Assembly (NCBI RefSeq): GCF_009856605.1
Contig: NZ_CP047242.1
Span: forward strand, 3,664,001-3,728,000
DNA: 64,000 nt
DNA from: Trichormus variabilis 0441
GTDB taxonomy: Bacteria; Cyanobacteriota; Cyanobacteriia; Cyanobacteriales; Nostocaceae
Direction of reading: 5' to 3'
Shown: piece by piece, positions 8,821-17,878 of the stretch
Layout of the letters: every line of letters starts with the position of its first letter
Position numbering within the stretch: position 1 is the first letter of the stretch
Notes under the pieces: generated by a model
Database searches by the model: none
What the model saw: the letters and a program-made list of their open reading frames with translations, nothing else
Told to the model about the DNA's origin: nothing
Made by a program: the position numbers and the translations under genes

Positions 8821-11800
8821 ATTTTAATCCCTGATAGGGATTTTAGAGGGTTTTAACATAATACGGTTAAGAAACAATATTCAGATATATTGGGTTTCAA
8901 TCCCTGATAGGGATTTTAGAGGGTTTTAACTTTATGCGGTCTTTGTGCTGTTGGTAATACGTGGTTTCAATCCCTGATAGGGATTTTAGAGGGTTTTAAC
9001 CGTTTCCGCCATTGGCTTTTCATACTGGGAAGAAGTTTCAATCCCTGATAGGGATTTTAGAGGGTTTTAACATATTTCTAGAAAATCATCAAGCTTTCTC
9101 GCCCAGTTTCAATCCCTGATAGGGATTTTAGAGGGTTTTAACGATATAGCAGAGAAACATGGATATGCACCAGTGTTTCAATCCCTGATAGGGATTTTAG
9201 AGGGTTTTAACACGATATAGGGATTTAACCTTGCCTTTAGCATCGTTTCAATCCCTGATAGGGATTTTAGAGGGTTTTAACTAGGTCAGGATTTGTTAAC
9301 AAAATATCCGTTTCGGTTTCAATCCCTGATAGGGATTTTAGAGGGTTTTAACCGGTAATCTTTGCTTTCTGGCGTTCTTTAGGATTCTTGTTTCAATCCC
9401 TGATAGGGATTTTAGAGGGTTTTAACGGCTTTGGCTATACTTTCAGCCTTCAGATGCTCTGTTTCAATCCCTGATAGGGATTTTAGAGGGTTTTAACTCG
9501 TTATACACGACGGTATTAACGTCGATAATTACGTTTCAATCCCTGATAGGGATTTTAGAGGGTTTTAACATGATTTTCAGTGGCTAGCGATTAACACAAT
9601 GAAGTTTCAATCCCTGATAGGGATTTTAGAGGGTTTTAACCAGATTACGGAGAAGTTGGCGGTTCTTGGTCGGAGTTTCAATCCCTGATAGGGATTTTAG
9701 AGGGTTTTAACCACAAAGGGATTAACTTTAGAAACATAGGGTTTGGTTTCAATCCCTGATAGGGATTTTAGAGGGTTTTAACGCCAAAGTTACCATGCGT
9801 AAGTCGTCCGAGTTAGTTTCAATCCCTGATAGGGATTTTAGAGGGTTTTAACTCACAAACGACTACTAAATGAAGATGCAAAGCAGGGTTTCAATCCCTG
9901 ATAGGGATTTTAGAGGGTTTTAACTTTGTTGAATTAAAAAAGCGTACTCTTTTTGAGAGTGTTTCAATCCCTGATAGGGATTTTAGAGGGTTTTAACATT
10001 ACCCTCCGGCGTAAAATTTAAGCTTCAAAATGTTTCAATCCCTGATAGGGATTTTAGAGGGTTTTAACGGATGAACTTTTTCTCCTGTATTGAGATAGCT
10101 TCCCCGGTTTCAATCCCTGATAGGGATTTTAGAGGGTTTTAACTAGTTCACCGTTACTCTCAGCCCATTTATCATATATGTTTCAATCCCTGATAGGGAT
10201 TTTAGAGGGTTTTAACCCCAGAAGAAGAACTGCCAGACCCATCATAACGTTGTTTCAATCCCTGATAGGGATTTTAGAGGGTTTTAACTGATGTTTCGTA
10301 TTTCAACTTACGCAAGAAAGTAGTTTCAATCCCTGATAGGGATTTTAGAGGGTTTTAACTCGTAGCAGACTTTACATAGCTGCCTTTTGCGTGTTTCAAT
10401 CCCTGATAGGGATTTTAGAGGGTTTTAACTAAAGCAGGTACAGTTACAATCCTTTCCTCTTTAGTTTCAATCCCTGATAGGGATTTTAGAGGGTTTTAAC
10501 AAGGGTTAAGGTTATTCCAGGTGGTGCAGAGGGATTGTTTCAATCCCTGATAGGGATTTTAGAGGGTTTTAACCTCTAATTAAGTTCATTTTTAATTAAA
10601 ATACTCGTTTCAATCCCTGATAGGGATTTTAGAGGGTTTTAACTTTGTGTGGGTGTCAGCAATATGTTGATTCTCTGTTTCAATCCCTGATAGGGATTTT
10701 AGAGGGTTTTAACTCTACGTGATCAAATAGCTCAAATTGAAGCTCAGAAAGTTTCAATCCCTGATAGGGATTTTAGAGGGTTTTAACACTTGACTGAGAT
10801 ATTGGTTGCTGAGTAATCGGCGGTTTCAATCCCTGATAGGGATTTTAGAGGGTTTTAACCTCTTTCACGGCTATGCTGCAAGGCACTAGTTTTGTTTCAA
10901 TCCCTGATAGGGATTTTAGAGGGTTTTAACACAATCTGAAGCCAACAAAGACTATCAATCATGTGTTTCAATCCCTGATAGGGATTTTAGAGGGTTTTAA
11001 CTGTCTTTGTTGAGGCTTGTTCAGCTATTGAGTAGTTTCAATCCCTGATAGGGATTTTAGAGGGTTTTAACTAACATAGGTACTATTTATCTACGATGGG
11101 AAAGTTTCAATCCCTGATAGGGATTTTAGAGGGTTTTAACCGTGGAATTTCAGTACAAATCTAAACCCGCGGACGTTTCAATCCCTGATAGGGATTTTAG
11201 AGGGTTTTAACCCTATCACTAAGCAGGGAAAAACATTTTTCCCCTGTTTCAATCCCTGATAGGGATTTTAGAGGGTTTTAACCAGTAATGTTATGGAGTC
11301 GTCTAAGTCTCCAAGAAGTTTCAATCCCTGATAGGGATTTTAGAGGGTTTTAACATCGGTGGTGGATTGTTTTAGTACCTAGTGTACTCGTTTCAATCCC
11401 TGATAGGGATTTTAGAGGGTTTTAACCACCGCAGCGCCTCCAACTGGGTACTCAACTGATTACGTTTCAATCCCTGATAGGGATTTTAGAGGGTTTTAAC
11501 CAACTTTATATATAGTTTTCACCCCTAATGATGTTTCAATCCCTGATAGGGATTTTAGAGGGTTTTAACTTCAGATGAGCTACCAGATGATTGCAAGTCT
11601 CGCGTTTCAATCCCTGATAGGGATTTTAGAGGGTTTTAACCCAGGATTACCAGCGCGTTTATTTACAGCGTCAGGTTTCAATCCCTGATAGGGATTTTAG
11701 AGGGTTTTAACAATCACGATAGGAATAACTATTGCCTGTACACTTGTTTCAATCCCTGATAGGGATTTTAGAGGGTTTTAACTTTATCTCAAATCTCCTA

Positions 11801-11854
11801 TGAAGTACAGTCTTTAAGTTTCAATCCCTGATAGGGATTTTAGAGGGTTTTAAC
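8821..11854 (-). CRISPR. CRISPR array, 43 repeats of 37 bp, 42 spacers
   Basis: Repeats start on the plus strand with GTTTCAATCCC and end with AGGGTTTTAAC. Starts run 8821, 8894, 8964, 9035 ... 11675, 11746, 11818 at 69-75 bp period, giving spacers of 32-38 nt. All copies look identical except the one at 8821, which differs at positions 1 and 5. Read on the minus strand the repeat ends in ATTGAAAC, the usual crRNA 5' handle, and contains the hairpin AATCCCT-ATC-AGGGATT. The degenerate copy at the low-coordinate end and the promoter at the high end both show transcription on the minus strand. Subtype cannot be told from the repeat; no cas gene lies in the window. Confidence 0.98.
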
Positions 11855-12110
11855 CGCTTGGCTCTCAAAGCTTTGGTGTATTTGGTTTTCAAGGTTCAGT
11901 TGCGTCAACATGGAGCCAAGATAACTTTTCAGACATGGGATTGTCAAGAAGCGTATGGTAAAAATTAACTCAAAAGCTGTTATGGCGAAGGTTAGAGGTA
12001 ATTGCGTCAACCCCAATTTTAATGTTATGGGCTGCAACCTAATCAGGATGAGGCATAGAGGCAAAAAACTGAAGCTGTGCAGAAAAACATCTATGGGTTG
12101 ACGCAATATT
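11855..12110 (-). promoter_or_regulatory. CRISPR leader with promoter and three TTGCGTCAAC motifs
   Basis: Fills the space between the porin stop codon and the first repeat. On the minus strand TTGACA (11947-11942), a 17-base spacer and TTATCT (11924-11919) form a good promoter about 65 bases before the first repeat. The decamer TTGCGTCAAC occurs at 11900-11909 and 12002-12011, and inverted at 12097-12106, about 100 bases apart. The segment next to the repeat (CTTGAAAACCAAATACACC on the minus strand) is AT-rich as leaders are. Confidence 0.8.
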
Positions 12111-13931
12111 TTAAAAATTAAAGGTGGTACGGATAGCACCGATGAAAATATCATTGTTGCTGGAAATATGACCAGGGTCGGTGACGAGAAAAAAGCCAGG
12201 GGTAATGGCGATGTTGTCGTTGACTAAATAGCGGTAAAAAACTTCGTAGTGAGTGGAATTGCCAGTATCTGCGGTGGGTATTAATACGCCGTTGTTTAAT
12301 TTTGGTGGTAAGCCGTAGAGAAAACCAAATAAATCCCCTTTTCTGCCAAAGGGGTCATATATACCTAAAGAAACTGTATAGGTGCTGCTGAGAACAACTG
12401 CATCTGATTTGAGAGAATCTGTCACCATGACACCACCCCAAGCACCAAGAACTAGCTTATTAGTTAATTGCCATCTCATGCTAGCGTTGAGGGCGTGGAT
12501 TTGTGAAGGTTCGTTAATTCCCCCTGAGGTATCGGCGTTACTGCTACCAGTACCCGTATCTAAGTGACCATCGCTGGAATAAGCGTTGATATAAGCTAAA
12601 CCTGTAATAAGTGAGGGGGTTGGCTTGTATAAAAACTGTAATCCTAAGGCGCTGTGATCTGCACCAAATAAACCTTGGTTGCTGTCGCTGCTACCTCTTG
12701 TACCATAGGCGAATTGCAAACGGATTTCGTCTGAAAGTAACCAGTCAAAGCCTAAACCAGCATCTAAGTTACCAATTCTCAAGATAGGTGTTGAACCTGC
12801 AAATGCAGATATTGCTCCTTGTCCTGCATCTGCATAGATAGAGTTAGGACTAAGTACACTGCCTAAGCTAAATCCTACAGGTTTAAAGGTGAAAACAACG
12901 CGATCGCCTAAACCTGCAACTCGATATTCAACAGAGTTTATACTAACTTGATTGTCGTAATTTCCTTGCCAAGCTAATCTTGCCATGTTGGTATTGAAGG
13001 CTTGGAGGTTTTCAAAGCTATTATTAGCGGCGTTTCCTGATATTAGCCCGACGCGAAAACGGTCTTTTCCTGTAAAGGAGGAAGCTAGTTGTAATTGTGT
13101 CAGGTAAGTAAAAATTGTGTTGGCTTCTCCATCACCTGGACGATTCCCCCCAAAACCACCAGCTAGCCCGAAAATAGTTTGTCCTCCTAATACTACGTTA
13201 GGGGAAAACTGTTGAGCTTGAATATCAGCACTACGGGCTTCTAAAGCATCAACTCTACCTCTAGAAATGGCTAATTCTGTAGCAAATTCTTCTTGGAGTT
13301 TTCGTAATGTTTCTAAATCAGCGTCGGTGACTTTATCTGTTAAGCCAGATGCAATTAATTGATTGATTTTATCTAAAGCAGCATTTAATCCAGCCGCAAA
13401 TTCGTAACGTGTAATGGTGCGATCGCCTTTAAATGTACCATCAGGATAACCTGCTATCACTCCATAACGTTCTATTAAGGATTGCAAGGCAGCAAAAGCC
13501 CAATCACTTGGTTGTACATCAGATAATTGTGATACTGATGTCACCTGTGCCATATTTTGTTCAGGCGATGTTTGAGAGTAAATATCTGGATTAATCTGAC
13601 TTTTCACATTATGTGGAAAATTTAATGTGAAACCTAACCCCCTAACCCCCTTCCCTACAAGGGAAGTGGGAAAATTCAAAGCCTCTCTCCTTTTAGGGGA
13701 GAGGTTTGGAGAGGGGTTTTCCAGATCCAGTGAAAAGTCAGATGGATTAATAGGAACTTGTTCAGCTAAATATTGAGCATCTTCGCTAATAATTTCAAAG
13801 GATAATTTTTCAACATCAGATTTATCCGGCGATCGCCATTGATTTTTGAGTATATCTTCCGCCAAAACTGGAACATTTAGCCCTAATAATACTGTCCCAG
13901 ATAGTAGTAATAAGTTTATTTTATTTTGCAT
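12111..13931 (-). CDS. SLH-domain carbohydrate/iron-type porin (OprB family)
   Basis: Outer-membrane channel of the cyanobacterial SomA/SLH-OprB type. The 606-residue product has a signal peptide (INLLLLSGTVLLGLNVPVLA), then a low-complexity region, an S-layer homology domain around residues 130-190 (VSQLSDVQPSDWAFAALQSLIERYG, IAGYPDGTF, TRYEFAAGLN) that anchors to peptidoglycan-linked polymers, a short coiled coil, and a beta-barrel ending in F. ATG 13931 is preferred to GTG 13934. Residues about 70-101 are encoded by a dispersed intergenic repeat (13631-13721) read in frame. A FecR-domain gene lies 150 bases upstream on the same strand. Confidence 0.9.
   Translation of the reverse strand: MQNKINLLLLSGTVLLGLNVPVLAEDILKNQWRSPDKSDVEKLSFEIISEDAQYLAEQVPINPSDFSLDLENPSPNLSPKRREALNFPTSLVGKGVRGLGFTLNFPHNVKSQINPDIYSQTSPEQNMAQVTSVSQLSDVQPSDWAFAALQSLIERYGVIAGYPDGTFKGDRTITRYEFAAGLNAALDKINQLIASGLTDKVTDADLETLRKLQEEFATELAISRGRVDALEARSADIQAQQFSPNVVLGGQTIFGLAGGFGGNRPGDGEANTIFTYLTQLQLASSFTGKDRFRVGLISGNAANNSFENLQAFNTNMARLAWQGNYDNQVSINSVEYRVAGLGDRVVFTFKPVGFSLGSVLSPNSIYADAGQGAISAFAGSTPILRIGNLDAGLGFDWLLSDEIRLQFAYGTRGSSDSNQGLFGADHSALGLQFLYKPTPSLITGLAYINAYSSDGHLDTGTGSSNADTSGGINEPSQIHALNASMRWQLTNKLVLGAWGGVMVTDSLKSDAVVLSSTYTVSLGIYDPFGRKGDLFGFLYGLPPKLNNGVLIPTADTGNSTHYEVFYRYLVNDNIAITPGFFLVTDPGHISSNNDIFIGAIRTTFNF
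13631..13721. repeat. Dispersed repeat inside the porin coding sequence
   Basis: Contains AACCTAACCCCCTAACCCCC, CTTCCCTACAAGGGAAG and GAGAGGTTTGGAGAGGGGTT, the same blocks in the same order as the intergenic copy at 30094-30210 and the IS-split copy around 17851/19695. Here the reading frame passes through without a stop. Confidence 0.8.
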
Positions 13932-14090
13932 CACTCCTCACACCTGATCAAAATTGAAATTCTCAATAATTTATTGTTAAAAAATAGAGGAATCGAGAAT
14001 TTAATACTTTCACCAAATTTTAACAAAATCTAGGGTTTTAAATTCCCTGCTTCTATCAAGCCGTAAGTGTTTTATGGGGATATTAAAAAA

Positions 14091-15383
14091 TTAGCGATCG
14101 CGGGCTATACCCGTTGTCAAACTACCACGATAAGGAACACCTTCTTGTGGGCTTTCTCCATTCACAGCAAAAACTTCTATTTGAGTTATTTGACCGTTAG
14201 CATTAATTACGGAACCGCTAGCATTATTACCACTTAATCCCGCCCTATTAGACACGCCTGTATTGCCACCAATATCAATTGTTCGCTGATCAAAATCTAC
14301 AGAAATATCAACTGGAGAGTTGGGATTATTATCAGGAATAAACACAGCATTATTACCCTGTCTTCGGTAAAAAGTACCTGTAACAACTTGTGGGTTTGTA
14401 ATCCTGACGGAAACTGATGGACGAGGATTTAAATCACCTTCTGTACCATTGAGTGCATCAGCTAAAAATGTCCTGGTAAATCCTCTAAACCTGTCGGACT
14501 GTCTTCTCAAAGCGGCTAATGTTTCTATGCGTACAGCGTTGATTGTTTCTTGCACCGGAGTAGTTTCTTGAGCCACTAAATTTTCTTGTCCCGCACCTAG
14601 TCCAGAGGCAAGGGCAATACTTTTATAAAAGGCTGGTAAGTCAAATTCTTGAGGATTTCCCACTACACCATTTGTCACTGCTACCGTTTGACCACCAAGC
14701 AAAGATACAATTTTTCGTCCTCTTTGATCTGTAATTTTAATATCTCCATCAGTTAGGGCAAAAACTTGTGTTTTCTTGCTTTCTTGATTATGTATTACCA
14801 TCACTGCACTAGCTTTTTGTGCAGGTGCATATAAATCATTATTTTGGGTTAACTTTGTATTTTTAGAATTAGTAATAACAGAGTGGTTAAGTTTGGCAAT
14901 AGTGTTCTGCCCACTAGAGGTAATTGCTGGATTTGCTGCAAAAATAGTAATCTGACTTTCTGGTGTTTCTATTGCTGTTCCGACACTTCCTGGTGGACTC
15001 AAAATTAAAGCTGTGCCACTTTCCAATTTAAATATCATTTCATTCAGGGCAATCAGATTTCGCAACTTAAAGCGACGTAACCCTGGTTCAAAGCGAAAGA
15101 TACTACTTTGGTCTACCCGAATGAGGGATTGATCATTAAAGAATAGTTGCGCTTCTGAACTGACACCCGTTTTTACTGCATCTTTAGGAACGACAACATC
15201 CTTGGGGCGTGCTGGGCGTTGAGTTTGGTTGTGTAGCAGCAGTTCCACAATCTTAGTAAGTTTGTAAACTTCGGCACGAGTCAGAAGCGGATCCGATTGA
15301 GCTAAAACGGGAGTTATCCAAGATACCGTAATCACTGTACTAATCAGTAATTTTTTCTGTAATGACCAAATCTGCCCTCTCAT
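14091..15383 (-). CDS. FecR-domain secreted protein
   Basis: A 430-residue exported protein. It has a signal peptide (KKLLISTVITVSWITPVLAQ) and then a FecR-like beta domain (AVKTGVSSEAQLFFNDQSLIRVDQSSIFRFEP ... LESGTALILSPPGSVGTAIETPES). The C-terminal half carries repeated beta-like segments. Cyanobacterial FecR-domain proteins are not the classical iron anti-sigma sensors; they are periplasmic or surface beta proteins of unclear role. ATG 15383 is preferred to the adjacent GTG. It precedes the porin gene on the same strand, and the two could be co-transcribed. Confidence 0.8.
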   Translation of the reverse strand: MRGQIWSLQKKLLISTVITVSWITPVLAQSDPLLTRAEVYKLTKIVELLLHNQTQRPARPKDVVVPKDAVKTGVSSEAQLFFNDQSLIRVDQSSIFRFEPGLRRFKLRNLIALNEMIFKLESGTALILSPPGSVGTAIETPESQITIFAANPAITSSGQNTIAKLNHSVITNSKNTKLTQNNDLYAPAQKASAVMVIHNQESKKTQVFALTDGDIKITDQRGRKIVSLLGGQTVAVTNGVVGNPQEFDLPAFYKSIALASGLGAGQENLVAQETTPVQETINAVRIETLAALRRQSDRFRGFTRTFLADALNGTEGDLNPRPSVSVRITNPQVVTGTFYRRQGNNAVFIPDNNPNSPVDISVDFDQRTIDIGGNTGVSNRAGLSGNNASGSVINANGQITQIEVFAVNGESPQEGVPYRGSLTTGIARDR

Positions 15384-15541
15384 CACGGTTTACCTTAGGT
15401 GATGTTAAATCTACTGATAACGACTCGATTTCATAATACATAGTTTCATATTTATTTTTCTGTTTTGATATTAAGTTTAATTGCAAATTACATAGGCGTA
15501 AGCCTTGCTTTGGCTGCGTAGCTGAATCTGTAAAGGTAGTA

Positions 15542-17014
15542 TTAGCCTTCTGAATTATGAATTACCCTAGCCAGTCGCCGTACCCCTTCTTGAATTTGCT
15601 GTTCATTGAGTTCTGCATAGCCAAAGATAAATTCACTACCAGGGCTATCTTTTAAATACTGGGGATACGCTGCCCCGATACTGACACCGGAAAGAGCTGC
15701 ACTTTGGACTATTTCATCATCGCTGATTTGAGTATCTATTTTTACCATGAGGTGCATTCCTGCATTTTCTCCCAGAATTTTTGCCCTATTGCCAAAATGA
15801 GAAAACAAAGACTGTACTAAAGTTTGCCTACGTTGGTTGTAGAGCGATCGCATCTTTCTTATATGTCGTTCCAGATGTCCTTCTGTAATAAAATCAGTCA
15901 GGGCATACTGTTCTAGTAAACTACATTGCCTATCTGCCAGCCATTTTGCACGGGCAAATATATTTACTAAATTCTGGGGTAAAACTAAATAACCCAAGCG
16001 CAAGGCGGGAAAAAGGACTTTAGAAAATGTACCTACATAAATAACTGAGTTACCCTGATCTAATCCTTGTAAAGCTGGTATGGGACGCTCACCATAACGG
16101 TACTCACTATCATAGTCATCTTCAATAATCATCACCCCTGCTTTCTGCGCCCAAGCCAGTAACTCTAATCTGCGGGGAAGAGATAACACCGCACCTGTAG
16201 GAAATTGATGGGAGGGAGTGACATAAACTAGTTTAAGGTTAGGAATTATACTTGTTTTCAACTTATTGACTATTAGCCCTGATTGATCCACAGGAACAGG
16301 AAATAGACTAGCCCCCTGAGCTAAAAAAGCTCGTCTAGCACCTAAATAACCCGGTTCTTCTACAACAATTCCATCACCACGGTCAATTAAGATACGTGTA
16401 ATTAAATCAAGACCTTGCTGAGAACCACCAACAATAATGATTTGTTCTGCCTGACAATTAACGGCTCTGGAGCGCGAAAGATAAGCAGCGATCGCCTCCC
16501 TTAATGGTTGATATCCCAGGGAATTATCTGTATAGTCAAGCACATTTGGTTTAAGTTGGCAATGACGCGAGATTAACTTACGCCATAAATCTATCGGGAA
16601 CTTATCAAAAGCTGGTCGTCCATAACTAAAGCTAATTTCTACCGCTTGTTCTGGTATACATAAAAACGCTTTATCACTCAAACTTTTACCATAAGCTGAT
16701 AAAGGCACAGGTGAGTTATTTGGTTGTAATTTTGACTCAATTGGTGCAGTATTCAGTAATTCATCGGGAAGTTGACGACAAACAAACGTCCCCGAACCCA
16801 CAATAGTTTCTAGATAACCTTCACTCAGCAATAACTCATAACCTTGAGTCACAGTAGCACGAGAAACACCAAGTAATTGAGCAAGCGATCGCGTAGATGG
16901 TAGTTTTTCCCCTGAAATTAACCGTCCTAACAAAATAGCCCGACGTAATTCCTCATAAACTTGGCGATGCAGAGGTAAAGGTGCGTCTGGGTCGATATTA
17001 ATAGCAAAATCCAT
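15542..17014 (-). CDS. MocR/PdxR-type transcription regulator with aminotransferase domain
   Basis: A 490-residue chimera: an N-terminal GntR winged helix (residues about 8-75: LPLHRQVYEELRRAILLG, SGEKLPSTRSLAQLLGVSRATVTQGYELL) joined to a fold-type I aminotransferase domain. The PLP site is visible: GGSQQGLDLI, EDDYDSEYRY and the Schiff-base lysine in GTFSKVLFPALRLGYL. Such proteins sense PLP or an amino-acid adduct and regulate genes for vitamin B6 or amine metabolism. The real start is the ATG at 17014, since the longer frame begins at TTG. It is divergent from a flavin-binding gene, with two candidate operator repeats between them. Confidence 0.9.
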   Translation of the reverse strand: MDFAINIDPDAPLPLHRQVYEELRRAILLGRLISGEKLPSTRSLAQLLGVSRATVTQGYELLLSEGYLETIVGSGTFVCRQLPDELLNTAPIESKLQPNNSPVPLSAYGKSLSDKAFLCIPEQAVEISFSYGRPAFDKFPIDLWRKLISRHCQLKPNVLDYTDNSLGYQPLREAIAAYLSRSRAVNCQAEQIIIVGGSQQGLDLITRILIDRGDGIVVEEPGYLGARRAFLAQGASLFPVPVDQSGLIVNKLKTSIIPNLKLVYVTPSHQFPTGAVLSLPRRLELLAWAQKAGVMIIEDDYDSEYRYGERPIPALQGLDQGNSVIYVGTFSKVLFPALRLGYLVLPQNLVNIFARAKWLADRQCSLLEQYALTDFITEGHLERHIRKMRSLYNQRRQTLVQSLFSHFGNRAKILGENAGMHLMVKIDTQISDDEIVQSAALSGVSIGAAYPQYLKDSPGSEFIFGYAELNEQQIQEGVRRLARVIHNSEG

Positions 17015-17032
17015 TGTCAATCACAAATTACA

Positions 17033-17064
17033 CAAGTGGACTGGTCAGATAACTAAAAAGTGGC
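17033..17064. promoter_or_regulatory. Paired direct repeats, candidate MocR operator
   Basis: CAAGTGGACTGG (17033-17044) and AAAGTGGCTCTT (17057-17068) are in the same orientation, 24 bp apart. They resemble the AAAGTGGWCTA-type direct repeats described for PdxR regulators. The site lies in the gap between the MocR gene and the divergent flavin-binding gene. Confidence 0.5.
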
Positions 17065-17122
17065 TCTTGTTTCATGCCAATTACCTGATTACTCTAACCG
17101 TATAGAGTAGAAATTTTCCATC

Positions 17123-17794
17123 ATGACGCAACAAAAAGCCCCCAGCCAAAGAACTACAGTTAAACGCGTACCTAAAAGAGCTAACTACGAAAGTGAAACT
17201 ATTTATCAAATTTTAGATGAAGGATTAGTCTGTCATGTAGGTTTTGTGGCTGATGGACAGCCTGTTGTGATTCCTACAGCCTATGGAAGAATAGACGATA
17301 CATTATATATTCACGGGTCACCTGCTAGCCGGATGTTAAAAACCCTGCAACAAGGTCTTGATATCTGCGTCACAGTCACCTTAATTGATGGGTTAGTCTT
17401 AGCGCGATCAGCGTTTCACCACTCTATGAACTATCGCTCAGTGGTAGTATTTGGTAAAGCCACACTAGTAGAAGATACAGAGCAAAAATTAGCTGCTCTC
17501 AAAGCATTTACAGAACACGTTATTCTAGGGAGGTGGGAAGAAGTGCGATCGCCTAATCGTCAAGAATTAGCAGGAACTCTAGTACTATCTCTACCTCTAA
17601 CAGAAGCTTCAGCAAAAATCCGCACTGGTGAACCAATTGACGATGAAGCAGATTATCAAATACCAGTCTGGGCAGGACAAATTCCTTTAAAATTAACTGC
17701 GGCTACACCTATAAATGATTCCCGCTTAGATTCAAGCATAGAATTACCTGTATATGTAAAGAAGTACACTAGACCACAAAAAGGTGCTGCGTGA
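17123..17794 (+). CDS. Pyridoxamine 5'-phosphate oxidase-fold flavin-nucleotide-binding protein
   Basis: A 223-residue protein of the NimA-like/PNPOx-related split-barrel fold. Visible blocks: ILDEGLVCHVGFVADGQPVVIPTAYGRIDDTLYIHGSPASRMLK, CVTVTLIDGLVLARSAFHHSMNYRSVVVFGKA and a Trp-Ala-Gly-Gln-Ile-Pro near the C-terminus. These proteins bind FMN or F420; several act in detoxification, but the substrate here is unknown. Its promoter region holds AAGTGG direct repeats, so control by the divergent MocR regulator (itself PLP-dependent) is likely. Confidence 0.85.
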   Translation: MTQQKAPSQRTTVKRVPKRANYESETIYQILDEGLVCHVGFVADGQPVVIPTAYGRIDDTLYIHGSPASRMLKTLQQGLDICVTVTLIDGLVLARSAFHHSMNYRSVVVFGKATLVEDTEQKLAALKAFTEHVILGRWEEVRSPNRQELAGTLVLSLPLTEASAKIRTGEPIDDEADYQIPVWAGQIPLKLTAATPINDSRLDSSIELPVYVKKYTRPQKGAA

Positions 17795-17878
17795 AAGTTT
17801 GTAATTCGTAGTGGTGCGTTCGCCTAAAGCCGTGTGCAACTTTCTCTCAGACCTAACCCCCAACCCCTTCCCTACCAA

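Noticed and set aside
8821..11854. Transcription of the CRISPR array on the plus strand
   Set aside because: On the plus strand the repeat would end in TTTTAAC and the degenerate copy would be next to the leader; the minus-strand reading gives the ATTGAAAC handle, a distal degenerate copy and a promoter.
11840..12154. 104-codon minus-strand frame between porin and CRISPR
   Set aside because: It runs from inside the porin gene's 3' end, through the leader and into the first repeat; composition is that of the leader, not of a protein.
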